Shown piece after piece: positions 6,828 to 14,829 of a stretch of DNA of 21,804 bases; within the stretch, counting starts at the first letter, position 1, and each line of letters opens with the position of its first letter. The translations under genes and the position numbers were made by a program. The notes below the pieces were generated by a model. That model had not been told where the DNA came from. It did not search any database and was given only the letters and a program-made list of their open reading frames with translations. The stretch spans positions 1-21,804 of the forward strand of contig CANOBT010000096.1 in assembly GCA_947564305.1 (NCBI GenBank). The letters are read 5' to 3'. Source of the DNA: an uncultured Lachnospiraceae bacterium (lineage in GTDB: Bacteria > Bacillota_A > Clostridia > Lachnospirales > Lachnospiraceae).

Positions 6828-7789
6828 TCAATTCCCTCCCCCAACGACTTTGCCCCAAAATTTATGGCATCACGCACTACAAATAAAGGCCTGTTCCTTG
6901 ATGCCTCTAACGTCCTCCAGATATATTCTCCAAGAAGCCCAAGGGTGAACATAATAGTGCCGGATGAAAACAGCACAATTATAAGAAGTGTAGTATACCC
7001 CTGCACCGGGATTCGTCCGTTAAGCCTGGCTATAATTACCTTAATTCCATATATAAAGGCAAATAAAAAGAACAGAACCCCTGTCATGGTCATCAACCTG
7101 ATTGGTACATAAGAAAAAGCAATCAACGAATCAACAAACAGTTTTATTTTTTTAGATAATGTCCAGCTGGATTTTCCTATCTCCCTGCTTTTTCTAACAT
7201 AATAAAGTTTTTTGGGATGAAAACCGAGCCACATAAGTTGCAGGGCTATATTTGAGTTCTTGTCATTCATCAGCACTATCTGGTCTTTTACATCCTTATC
7301 AATCATGTATATGTCAAAACCTCCCTTGGGCATATTGCGATCCACCATCCTACGCATTACCCAGTAATACATATTTGACATCATATCACTGAAGGCACCG
7401 TCGCTCCTTGCCTCCCTCACAGCAAAAAGTACCTTTTCACCATTTTTCCACTCTTTATACATATTCACTGTCAGCTCTGCAGGTTCCTGTAAATCACAGG
7501 CTTTAACGGTAATACAATCCCCGCTGGCATAGGACAAGCCGGTAAAAGTAGCCGAGATTGCCCCGAAATTGCGGGACAGTCTTAAAAGCTTTATATGATC
7601 ATCCTTCATTGCAAGACTCTTCATAATTGTCCAGGAATTATCGGGGGAATCATCATTTATCATTATCAGCTCATAATCGTCTCCCCCTGCCTTAAATACA
7701 GGTACAATATTTGTCATAAAATCTTCATAAAACGGAATAATATTATCCTCGTTTTTATATACAGACACAAGAACAGATACTTTACTCAT
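6824..7789 (-). CDS. GtrB-type family 2 glycosyltransferase (polyprenyl-phosphate sugar synthase)
   Basis: A 321-residue GT2 with an N-terminal GT-A domain: VSVLVSVYKNEDNI at the start, NDDSPD (45-50), LSRNFG (71-76) and ACDLQEP (97-103). Two C-terminal membrane helices lie at about 230-255 and 268-292, followed by GEYIWRTLEASRNRPLF. This is the architecture of enzymes that move a hexose from a nucleotide sugar to undecaprenyl phosphate on the cytoplasmic face. The DxD-region motif is ACDLQ rather than DADLQ; an Ala at the first position occurs in this subfamily and need not mean loss of activity. GtrA at 3521 is the expected flippase partner. It ends in ATGA overlap with the TPP enzyme gene. 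Confidence 0.92.
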   Translation of the reverse strand: MSKVSVLVSVYKNEDNIIPFYEDFMTNIVPVFKAGGDDYELIMINDDSPDNSWTIMKSLAMKDDHIKLLRLSRNFGAISATFTGLSYASGDCITVKACDLQEPAELTVNMYKEWKNGEKVLFAVREARSDGAFSDMMSNMYYWVMRRMVDRNMPKGGFDIYMIDKDVKDQIVLMNDKNSNIALQLMWLGFHPKKLYYVRKSREIGKSSWTLSKKIKLFVDSLIAFSYVPIRLMTMTGVLFFLFAFIYGIKVIIARLNGRIPVQGYTTLLIIVLFSSGTIMFTLGLLGEYIWRTLEASRNRPLFVVRDAINFGAKSLGEGIE

Positions 7790-7798
7790 AAGAACCCT

Positions 7799-8737
7799 CT
7801 ACCTGATAAGCTCTGCATATCCAATCCCTTCCATACCATAATGGTTCCCGGAATAGAACAGATATGTCCTGCCTTTCACATTGATCATCTTTGCATAACA
7901 CATCATCTCACTGTCAAAATCCCCCTGTGTCACATCAATGTTAAGTTCATCATCTTTCCGTTCAAATTTTTTGCCGTCTAAGGATTCTGCATAACCCAAA
8001 CGATATCCTTTGGATAATGTCCTCACGCTGTAAATGCACTTATATGTACTATCTTCCACCCAGATACTCCCTATAGACAATCCGTGTTCATCATCCGATG
8101 TAAAATCAAGTACACTCTGCCCTTTGCCATTCCATTCAAGAAGACTATCTGATTCAAGATACCTCTCTGAATAAACAGGCTGCATCTTGCCCATATTATT
8201 TGTCAACCATGCTGATTGTTGAAAACAATCAGCATGGTACCACATTTTAAATGTGGTACCTTGCTGAATAATATTGGGCACACACCTGAAATTTTTTTCC
8301 GTCGGAATCCTGTCAAGCATCGGAACCTCTTTATGCAGTTTCTCAAAGGATTCTCCCCCATCTCTACTGATTGCCGCGCCGGAAAAAATCATATATGGGA
8401 TTTTTTTTCCCAGTTGATAACCCGAATAAAATAAATACAAGTCATCTCCATCTTCAAACAGCGATCCCGTAACGACTCCGTTGTCATCATATGTCCCAGG
8501 ATCTCCTATATCTATTACCGGTCTTCTGCTGTAATTGATGATTGTCGATGGGTTATCTATATCTAAATCCACATATCCGATACGGCCTATATTCTCATCG
8601 TCACATAGCGTGACAAATACCCGTAGTATTTTATCATTTAAGATATACGGCAAAGCCATCATAGCATTTTTTGTAAACCAGTCCAGCTTAAAAGTATTGC
8701 GGTCAAATATCTTGCCTCTTTTTTCCCACTTCATCAT
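7799..8737 (-). CDS. GH43/GH32-like five-bladed beta-propeller protein, cytosolic
   Basis: 312 residues with no signal peptide and repeated propeller-blade signatures: DIGDPGTYDDNGV (77-89), DDLYLFYSGYQ (98-108), TTFKMWYHAD (161-170), RYLESDSLLEW (192-202) and GRTYLFYSGNHYG near the end. The fold is that of GH43/GH32/GH68-type glycosidases. The lack of export suggests it acts on a nucleotide- or lipid-linked sugar, or has a glycosyltransferase-like or binding role, as for the propeller proteins common in polysaccharide loci. The start ATG has GGTGA five bases upstream; the ATP-grasp stop is nine bases before it. Residues about 153-184 are encoded by a remarkable set of nested inverted repeats (8189-8279). 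The reading frame stays open and family-like through them. Confidence 0.82.
   Translation of the reverse strand: MMKWEKRGKIFDRNTFKLDWFTKNAMMALPYILNDKILRVFVTLCDDENIGRIGYVDLDIDNPSTIINYSRRPVIDIGDPGTYDDNGVVTGSLFEDGDDLYLFYSGYQLGKKIPYMIFSGAAISRDGGESFEKLHKEVPMLDRIPTEKNFRCVPNIIQQGTTFKMWYHADCFQQSAWLTNNMGKMQPVYSERYLESDSLLEWNGKGQSVLDFTSDDEHGLSIGSIWVEDSTYKCIYSVRTLSKGYRLGYAESLDGKKFERKDDELNIDVTQGDFDSEMMCYAKMINVKGRTYLFYSGNHYGMEGIGYAELIR
8189..8279. repeat. Nested inverted repeats forming a potential three-way junction inside a coding gene
   Basis: Hairpin 1: 8207-8220 pairs perfectly with 8224-8237 (14 bp, 3-base loop). Hairpin 2: 8236-8247 pairs perfectly with 8249-8260 (12 bp, 1-base loop), sharing GG at 8236-8237. 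Both are enclosed by an outer stem: 8189-8192 with 8276-8279, an unpaired 8275, 8193-8200 with 8267-8274, a 3x3 mismatch, then 8204-8206 with 8261-8263. The element can fold as a cruciform-like DNA or, in the transcript, as a Y-shaped RNA. Confidence 0.9.
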
Positions 8738-8746
8738 AAAATCACC

Positions 8747-9829
8747 TTATAAAGATTTCCAATCGGTCAAAGTTTTTTCCATTTCTTCCTTTGTTGTAAG
8801 AATCGGCCGATCATCTAAAGTCCTGAGCCAAATCAGACCATCTCTCAACGGATTTAATGTTCTCTCAAGCATGGGCCGTCTTCCATAAAGCGCTAGTTCC
8901 TTAAAAATTGCAGGCATGTTTAATCCTGCCTTTTCAAAAAATTCAACCGTAGCAAAAAATCTCGAAATATTTATCTCAGTCGGGTTCGGAATTCCATTCC
9001 GATCACATTTCAGATCAACCCCAAAGATGCCATGCGGCCTTCCGTCTGTCGCAACTGCCTTGCAACAGTTTATGGATATCTCATCCAGTTCATTTGACGA
9101 AAATGTAGTTCCGATTTTAGTGATTCCTGTTACCCCGCTGGGGCTCATGGAACTATAAGCCCATCCCACACGTTTCCGCCCCTGTGCAACAATAAGTTCA
9201 CCATTTTCCCATATAGAGAGCCATGTCATATTTTCGCCGGGAAGATACTCAGCGGCCATGTAGTTTCCCCACCCATTAGATTTATCAATATTTTCTTTTG
9301 CCTCCTCTATATCTGCCGTCACAAAAGCTCCCTTTCCGGCATTTCCTATAATCATAGGCCTGAACCAAACTGGCTGTATTCCATCTGTCAATTTGCTGTA
9401 AACTGTTTCTAAATCTTCCTCATTCTTTAAAATTATATTTTCAGGAACCTTGATTCCGGCCTCCTTAAACTTCTCCCACGACTTATATTTATACACACAT
9501 GTATCTATAGTCTTATAATCAGGCACAAACATTCTGCATCCCTTTGCCCTTATTTCATTTTCAAACCTTAAAGCTATCGCCATTTCAACATCATGTTGAA
9601 AATGAACGATATCGGGTCTTTCAATATCGAGTATTTTCAGAAATGCCTCTTTATAGTCGGGCTTAGTGCTGTGCGGAATTAAATATCTCTTATGTGCTCT
9701 GCAAAACATAAGTTCATACGGATCAGAGCCAACCCCGATTATCTCGCACTCCTCTTTATCATCAAGCAGGCAGTTGACCACTCCGTTTGTCTGTGCACTG
9801 CCTGCCCCAGTTATCAGTATTTTATACAT
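8747..9829 (-). CDS. ATP-grasp ligase-like protein, substrate unknown
   Basis: 360 residues. The N-terminal pre-ATP-grasp domain opens ILITGAGSAQTNGVV (4-18) and contains PDIVHFQHD (72-80). The ATP-grasp domain has CVYKYKSWEKFKEAGI (111-126), GNAGKGAFV (162-170), AAEYLPGENM (192-201) and the metal-binding type end GVDLKCDRNGIPNPTEIN (270-287) with Asp272, Glu285 and Asn287. ATP-grasp enzymes couple a carboxylate to an amine or thiol through an acyl phosphate; relatives in glycan clusters may attach amino acids or form amides on sugars. With two FemAB-like proteins nearby, an amino-acid or amide decoration is a plausible but unproven role. A strong GGGAGGG site precedes the ATG. Confidence 0.85.
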   Translation of the reverse strand: MYKILITGAGSAQTNGVVNCLLDDKEECEIIGVGSDPYELMFCRAHKRYLIPHSTKPDYKEAFLKILDIERPDIVHFQHDVEMAIALRFENEIRAKGCRMFVPDYKTIDTCVYKYKSWEKFKEAGIKVPENIILKNEEDLETVYSKLTDGIQPVWFRPMIIGNAGKGAFVTADIEEAKENIDKSNGWGNYMAAEYLPGENMTWLSIWENGELIVAQGRKRVGWAYSSMSPSGVTGITKIGTTFSSNELDEISINCCKAVATDGRPHGIFGVDLKCDRNGIPNPTEINISRFFATVEFFEKAGLNMPAIFKELALYGRRPMLERTLNPLRDGLIWLRTLDDRPILTTKEEMEKTLTDWKSL

Positions 9830-9850
9830 AATCCCTCCCGCTCCAAAAAT

Positions 9851-10591
9851 CTATATTGTCACATTCACATATATCCCTGCGCCAAATTCCGGCATATACT
9901 TTATTATCCCTTCCAATCCGTTTATAGCAGCTTCATCCATGATCCCTTCATCCAGGCATCTCTGCATTTGAAAATGTGTAAAAGGTTTTACAAAATATGA
10001 ACCGGCATCCATCACCTTCATGCCTGCTTTTGTAACTTCCTCTTTCAGCAACTCCATATCATATGTCCTTCTTCTCTGCATCTTCTGCATTTGCTCACTC
10101 TGCTCATGTATATCTTCAATCAATCCCGCCTCTTTGCCAATCAGGCGATGTATAGAATTGGCATTGGGTACATTAATATGAACGATGGTATTCTCTCCAC
10201 ATAATGCCTCAATAGCACCAAGCATTTTCTGCGGATTATCAAGTTCATGTAATACAGAGCTTAAAATAATAAAATCAAAGACAATGCCTAGGTCTTTCAC
10301 TTTATCAATCTGTTCTTCCAAAAAACCATAGACAACTTTTACATTTGCCCCCCCAACATCCGCCAGCTTCTCTGCATTGTCTGCAAACACTTCTCCCGGT
10401 TCAACTATTACCATGTTCCTATAATCTTTAAAATCAAGGAAGAACGGATCCATGCCGCACCCTATTTCCAGAATATTGTCATGCTTATATCTGCGGCACT
10501 GCTCCATTACCGTCTTTTTCCGGATCTTAACCATTACCGCTTCAAACGGTTCGTCTGTATATTTATCTGTATAGTCTTTTATATCCCGCAT
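9851..10591 (-). CDS. Class I SAM-dependent methyltransferase
   Basis: About 246 residues, soluble. Motif I is LEIGCG (41-46), followed by VIVEPGE and FDFIILSSVLHELDNP, typical of class I methyltransferases. The C-terminus carries HFQMQRC. The start at 10591 is chosen because AGGAG lies seven bases upstream and the ATG follows the FemAB stop by two bases. An in-frame ATG at 10621 overlaps that gene and has no such site. The target is not deducible; by context it is a sugar or an amino-acid substituent of the glycan. A G7 tract at 10348-10354 encodes Gly-Gly in LADVGGANVKV, in frame, so a one-base slip would truncate the protein after about 80 residues. Confidence 0.88.
   Translation of the reverse strand: MRDIKDYTDKYTDEPFEAVMVKIRKKTVMEQCRRYKHDNILEIGCGMDPFFLDFKDYRNMVIVEPGEVFADNAEKLADVGGANVKVVYGFLEEQIDKVKDLGIVFDFIILSSVLHELDNPQKMLGAIEALCGENTIVHINVPNANSIHRLIGKEAGLIEDIHEQSEQMQKMQRRRTYDMELLKEEVTKAGMKVMDAGSYFVKPFTHFQMQRCLDEGIMDEAAINGLEGIIKYMPEFGAGIYVNVTI
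10348..10354 (-). repeat. G7 tract in a methyltransferase gene, currently in frame
   Basis: Seven G on the coding strand, encoding part of DVGGAN just after the SAM-binding core. The sequence on both sides is in one frame. Confidence 0.65.
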
Positions 10592-10593
10592 AT

Positions 10594-11601
10594 TTATTCT
10601 CCTTTTTCCCAAATATAGCACTTATTTACATAACTGTCTGTATTGAAGCCTTCCTTATACATTCCCAATGACTCATTATACACATGTCCCTGTTCAAGGC
10701 TTGCTGTCCCATATGACAAATACCTGTATCCCTCGTCGATAGCTGCCCGGATCAGATTTGAGTATAAAAATTCGTTTGGGCAGTAGTCAAGATAATCATG
10801 CCGACTGGCAAGATACTGTGTATGGAACACTTTCCTATTACAAAAATTCCAGACCATGCTTCCGGCTATCATTGTTTCCTGATAATAGACACCATAAAAA
10901 GAAGTCACCTCTGGCAACCTGCTATTCTTAAACTCTAATATTTCCGCTTTTGTGTGTGTCGGAACAGTATCAAACTTAACCATGTTATCCAGCAGTACTG
11001 AATAAAGCTCGCATACTTCTTCATCCGCAGCGAGCTTCTTAAATACCAGACCCAGCTTATTTGCTTTATTAAGTTTTCTCCTCTTTAATTTTTCAAATCT
11101 TTTTGTATAGTCATTATCAATCCTTGATAAATCTATAAAAAAACCAACCTCACTTCTGACAGAAAATCCGTTTAACTGAAAATAGTACTCACATAATTCA
11201 TTGTATTTATCTTCCGGCGAATACAGCCAGCTGTGCATTCTGAGCTCTGCTTTTATATATCCTTTCTCCTTGAAATATAATACCATTTCATTAAATATCC
11301 AATCATAATCGCCTGAATTTGCGTATTCCCTGCCGATAACAATTCCCCCATATGTACTCCCCTCATGAGCTATCAGCGTCAAGCCACCATCTATTTCATT
11401 TGCCGGTATAACTGCTGCAATTTTTTCTTTTTTGAGAAATAATATTGACGCATCTTTAAATTTATCTCTTTCATGATACCCATAAAAATTTCTTGTCTGT
11501 AAAAAATTTCCATTGATGCTCTCACTCAAAACAAATTTATCCCATGCTTCTTTATATTTTTCTTCGTATGGTACTATCAATTTATTACACCCCAAACGCA
11601 T
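10594..11601 (-). CDS. FemAB/GNAT-like transferase 1
   Basis: 335-residue soluble protein of the FemAB/GNAT-like superfamily (lipid II glycyltransferase-like annotations). Signs are the N-terminal EEKYKEAWDKFV, an FLQTRNFYGYHERDKF segment, a Tyr/Gly-rich mid region, KRRKLNKANKLGLVFK and the C-terminal ASLEQGHVYNESLGMYKEGF. Such proteins move an aminoacyl or acyl group to an amine, in peptidoglycan bridges or on glycan amino sugars. ATG 11601 has only a weak upstream site; a TTG seven codons later is preceded by GGGGTG and gives MIVPYEEKYK, also a natural start. It lies just upstream of the methyltransferase (stop two bases from its ATG). The substrate is unknown; glycan decoration is inferred from context. 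Confidence 0.85.
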   Translation of the reverse strand: MRLGCNKLIVPYEEKYKEAWDKFVLSESINGNFLQTRNFYGYHERDKFKDASILFLKKEKIAAVIPANEIDGGLTLIAHEGSTYGGIVIGREYANSGDYDWIFNEMVLYFKEKGYIKAELRMHSWLYSPEDKYNELCEYYFQLNGFSVRSEVGFFIDLSRIDNDYTKRFEKLKRRKLNKANKLGLVFKKLAADEEVCELYSVLLDNMVKFDTVPTHTKAEILEFKNSRLPEVTSFYGVYYQETMIAGSMVWNFCNRKVFHTQYLASRHDYLDYCPNEFLYSNLIRAAIDEGYRYLSYGTASLEQGHVYNESLGMYKEGFNTDSYVNKCYIWEKGE

Positions 11602-11633
11602 TTACTACTTTTTCAATTTACTCTTGCCGGATA

Positions 11634-13739
11634 TCATTTTACCTTAAATACATTCATCGTTTCTGAGGACGCGACCAATTCTAAATAATCACTGTTATAT
11701 TTGAAATTCGGCGTTATATCGATAGTCTGCACTATAAAATCAATCCCCTCCTCCCTAGCAACTTCCAGTAAATCAATTTCATTATTATAGACCCCTGTAA
11801 TAACTGCTTCCCTTCGTGCAATTTCTTCATTCACATCCTGATGCTGTGTTCCCAATATGTCTGAACCTTCAAGATATTGTTGACGTTCACAGAATATGCC
11901 ATATAAATAATATGCATTGTTGCCTGTCATGACCGCTTTATCCGTCATAATTAGTGCGTCCTGTTCCGCATGATCCCTGATCCATGATAGTGCCTTGACA
12001 TCCGTATCCCTGATTCCAGATTCTGCGAACTCTGAATAGTCATAGCCATGTGCCGCATTATAGAGATTCCAGAATCCGTTGTTCGCATTTTTTAAAGCGC
12101 CTACGCCACCATAAGCATCCCACGAAAATCTGAAGATACCCAGCTGCAGCAGTAAAACAAAAACAATAAACACGTCTTTTTCAATTGCTGTCAATCCTAG
12201 ATATTTAAATTCTTTATATTGCTGCAAATATGAATCCATTGCGAAAATCACCATAATCGACATTGGAATTAATGCTGACATCGCAAAATACATTTCACTG
12301 CTTCCGCCCGCATTAATACGATGCCAAAGATAAATGCCAAATAATGAAGTCAAGCCAAATGCACCCAAGATATAAACATCTTTAATGCAAATTTTTTTCT
12401 TATATAGCAACAAAACCACCCATATACCTGCCATAGTCATTCCAAATACAAGGACAGGGTTCAAACTTATCGTCCTGAACAGCAATCCCAAAAAGGCATT
12501 GCCACTTCCTTTCATTACCATACAGCGGCCAATAAAATCCCACGGCTCTGCATCCCCCATATATGTAAAATGATCTATGCCATATGTCATAATCGTCCAT
12601 GCCGAATTTCCATTAAAAACAGAAAACATTCCAACGCAGAACCTGCATATCAGCAAAAACACACCGAGAATTAAAATTCCATATCCGAACGCAAGAGCCC
12701 ACATCTTATGAATAAGCCAGTAAAAACATAAGAGAGCTGCAAAAACAATCAGGACTGATGCAACCGGTGCTTTTGCTCCCACACACATCCCCCATGCAAG
12801 AAGCATCCCTGCAAGAATTTTCCCATCATATCTATCCATTTTCCATTGCCTGATCATAACCCCCACAAAAAATATTCCATATGCATAACCTATATCAAAC
12901 CCAAACGGCGATAACAATATATGATGTAAAAATGAAACCATTGAGATATTTTCTGTTCCTGTTGAAAAGAGCATCAACATATACCCCAAAACTTTAACCC
13001 TCTTATCTATAGTAACGGTATCCAGCAAAAACTGTACCGCTCCTACCATCACTATGGCTTTTGTAAGACCATACAAAGGAAAAGACATTGTAAAAACATC
13101 AATCTTATACACCTCACAAAGAAATGCTATCGGTATATTGGAGAAATAATGATAATTTAACGGCTCTTCAACCATAAATAAATTATCCGCCGGCCAGGAA
13201 AGTTTTAGCGCAACTGTATTATTTACCCAATACTGCATGTCCCGCATTAAATTATGTACCGGCACTACATCCGTCCCCAAATAGTTGGCGGCATATGCAA
13301 AAATATTCAATATTATGAAAATAGCCAAAAAGAAAAACTCTGGCTTTTCATTATCTGCTTCTTTTAATTTTACTATGGGTTCTCTGGCTTTCATTTTCTT
13401 TCCTAAGAAAAAGAACGATACAAATGCAACCAGTATTGTGATTGTCATAAACGACAGTCTTCTGTCAAACATCTCAGAAAAGAAATATTCTACCACCAAA
13501 AAGGAATATCCCAACAGGTAGGATGTGCAAAATGCTCCTACTCTTGACTGCCTGATTCCAATTACTGAAAGAATTGATAAGCCAGGCAAGAAAATAGACA
13601 CTAAATTCAATAACAAAAATTTTGCGATCGATATGCCTGATATATTGAACAAACTACGCATACAAATTAGATATACTCCAATTACAGCTCCTATTCCAAT
13701 CCATAAATTTTTCGCTTTATACCCAGCTTTTATGTTCAA
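11634..13739 (-). CDS. Large polytopic membrane protein, GT-C-like
   Basis: 701 residues with about 14-16 hydrophobic segments spread over residues 10-560, then a hydrophilic C-terminal domain ending LELVASSETMNVFKVK. The first large loop after the N-terminal helices holds GTDVVP (Asp157), a tyrosine-rich region and EEPLNYHYFSN (191-201). This is reminiscent of GT-C glycosyltransferases and of the DUF2298/YYY membrane proteins, with acidic and Tyr residues at the extracytoplasmic face. The likely role is transfer of a sugar from a polyprenyl-phosphate donor on the outer side of the membrane, perhaps the product of the GtrB/GtrA pair; this is inference. The start is TTG with AAAGG nine bases upstream; no in-frame ATG is available before the first helix. 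Confidence 0.78.
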   Translation of the reverse strand: MNIKAGYKAKNLWIGIGAVIGVYLICMRSLFNISGISIAKFLLLNLVSIFLPGLSILSVIGIRQSRVGAFCTSYLLGYSFLVVEYFFSEMFDRRLSFMTITILVAFVSFFFLGKKMKAREPIVKLKEADNEKPEFFFLAIFIILNIFAYAANYLGTDVVPVHNLMRDMQYWVNNTVALKLSWPADNLFMVEEPLNYHYFSNIPIAFLCEVYKIDVFTMSFPLYGLTKAIVMVGAVQFLLDTVTIDKRVKVLGYMLMLFSTGTENISMVSFLHHILLSPFGFDIGYAYGIFFVGVMIRQWKMDRYDGKILAGMLLAWGMCVGAKAPVASVLIVFAALLCFYWLIHKMWALAFGYGILILGVFLLICRFCVGMFSVFNGNSAWTIMTYGIDHFTYMGDAEPWDFIGRCMVMKGSGNAFLGLLFRTISLNPVLVFGMTMAGIWVVLLLYKKKICIKDVYILGAFGLTSLFGIYLWHRINAGGSSEMYFAMSALIPMSIMVIFAMDSYLQQYKEFKYLGLTAIEKDVFIVFVLLLQLGIFRFSWDAYGGVGALKNANNGFWNLYNAAHGYDYSEFAESGIRDTDVKALSWIRDHAEQDALIMTDKAVMTGNNAYYLYGIFCERQQYLEGSDILGTQHQDVNEEIARREAVITGVYNNEIDLLEVAREEGIDFIVQTIDITPNFKYNSDYLELVASSETMNVFKVK

Positions 13740-13809
13740 TATCTATTACCTTTCTCTTCCATAAATAATTTAGTTGCCATCCCTCTAGCTATCCTAGTCT
13801 CATCTATAT

Positions 13810-14814
13810 TTATAATTTTATCCCTTCATCTTTCTTATAACCCCTTTTTGCCTTCCCTCCAATAATAGAATCCCACTCATCTGCTCCCGCTCCCGCATCA
13901 TTCCGCTTCACGCAGATATTTTCCGGTGAGAAAATTTCACCTTCACTTATATCCCTCAATGCGACAATCCTTTTTTTGACCACCTCTTTTATTTTACACT
14001 CCTGTTTGGTGGGCTTCTTTATTCCATCTCCCAGACCCTGCTCTACTTTCCTTATTCCTACTACCATCTTTTTAAATTCCAATAGCTCCATACTCGCTGC
14101 ATGATCTGGACCTTCCATATGCCGATCGAGCGTAAAGTGCTTTTCTATTACCTTTGCCCCCATCGCAACTGCCGCAACTGCCATCTCCATCCCCTCCGTA
14201 TGATCCGAGTAGCCAATCGGCAGGCGAAATGCATCCCGCAGAGTAAGCATCGCCCTCAGGTTTACCTCTTCCAAGAGGCAAGGATAACTGGTCGTACAAT
14301 GAAGCAGTGTGATATCCTCCGCTCCCCCTTCTTTTAGCGCATTGACCGACATACCTACATCTGTTACAGTACTCATGCCCGTACTGAGTATAGTTGGCAG
14401 CTTTTTTGTCCCAATATATCTTAAAAAGGGAGTATTTCCTATATCCCCGGAACCTATTTTCACAAATGGAATTCCCAGGTCAACTAAGAAATCAAGACTC
14501 TCTTCTTCATCCGCTGTCGAAGCAAATGTTATGCCGATCCCGTCACAATGCTCCTTAATCCGACGAAAATCTCCATATGTCAATTCCAGTCTTTTCAACA
14601 TATCAAACTGTGATTCTTTCTTTCCGGTATTTATCGCCTGATATTCCGCCTGTCCGACACTGCGCGTAATAATCCTTTCCGTCTTCCACGTCTGGAACTT
14701 GACCACATCAGCCCCAGCCTCTTTTGCCGCATCACATAACTGCAACGCAAGTTCCAGTCTGCCGTTATGATTCACACCCGCCTCTGCTATTATCAGGCAT
14801 TTGTTTTGATCCAT
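13810..14814 (-). CDS. neuB: Nonulosonic acid synthase (NeuB/LegI family)
   Basis: 334-residue PEP-dependent condensing enzyme that makes a nine-carbon sialic-acid-type sugar from a six-carbon amino sugar. Seen in order: EAGVNHNG (11-18), KFQTWK (39-44), LHCTTSYP (171-178), GYSDHT (201-206), EKHFTLDR (224-231), DHAAS (237-241), and a C-terminal antifreeze-like SAF domain (about 275-334) with KKRIVALRDISEGE. Length and domain order match the NeuB/LegI/PseI family. Sequence alone does not fix whether the product is neuraminic or legionaminic acid; the neighbouring PtmE-like nucleotidyltransferase favours legionaminic-type chemistry. The start has GGGGAAGGATA upstream. The methyltransferase stop is 15 bases before it, so co-expression is expected. 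Confidence 0.93.
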   Translation of the reverse strand: MDQNKCLIIAEAGVNHNGRLELALQLCDAAKEAGADVVKFQTWKTERIITRSVGQAEYQAINTGKKESQFDMLKRLELTYGDFRRIKEHCDGIGITFASTADEEESLDFLVDLGIPFVKIGSGDIGNTPFLRYIGTKKLPTILSTGMSTVTDVGMSVNALKEGGAEDITLLHCTTSYPCLLEEVNLRAMLTLRDAFRLPIGYSDHTEGMEMAVAAVAMGAKVIEKHFTLDRHMEGPDHAASMELLEFKKMVVGIRKVEQGLGDGIKKPTKQECKIKEVVKKRIVALRDISEGEIFSPENICVKRNDAGAGADEWDSIIGGKAKRGYKKDEGIKL

Positions 14815-14829
14815 TTTATATCCTTCCCC

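Noticed and set aside
6824..7789. Loss of the DxD motif in the GT2 as a sign of inactivation
   Set aside because: An Ala at the first position (ACDLQ) occurs in this polyprenyl-phosphate transferase subfamily, and the rest of the active-site pattern is intact.
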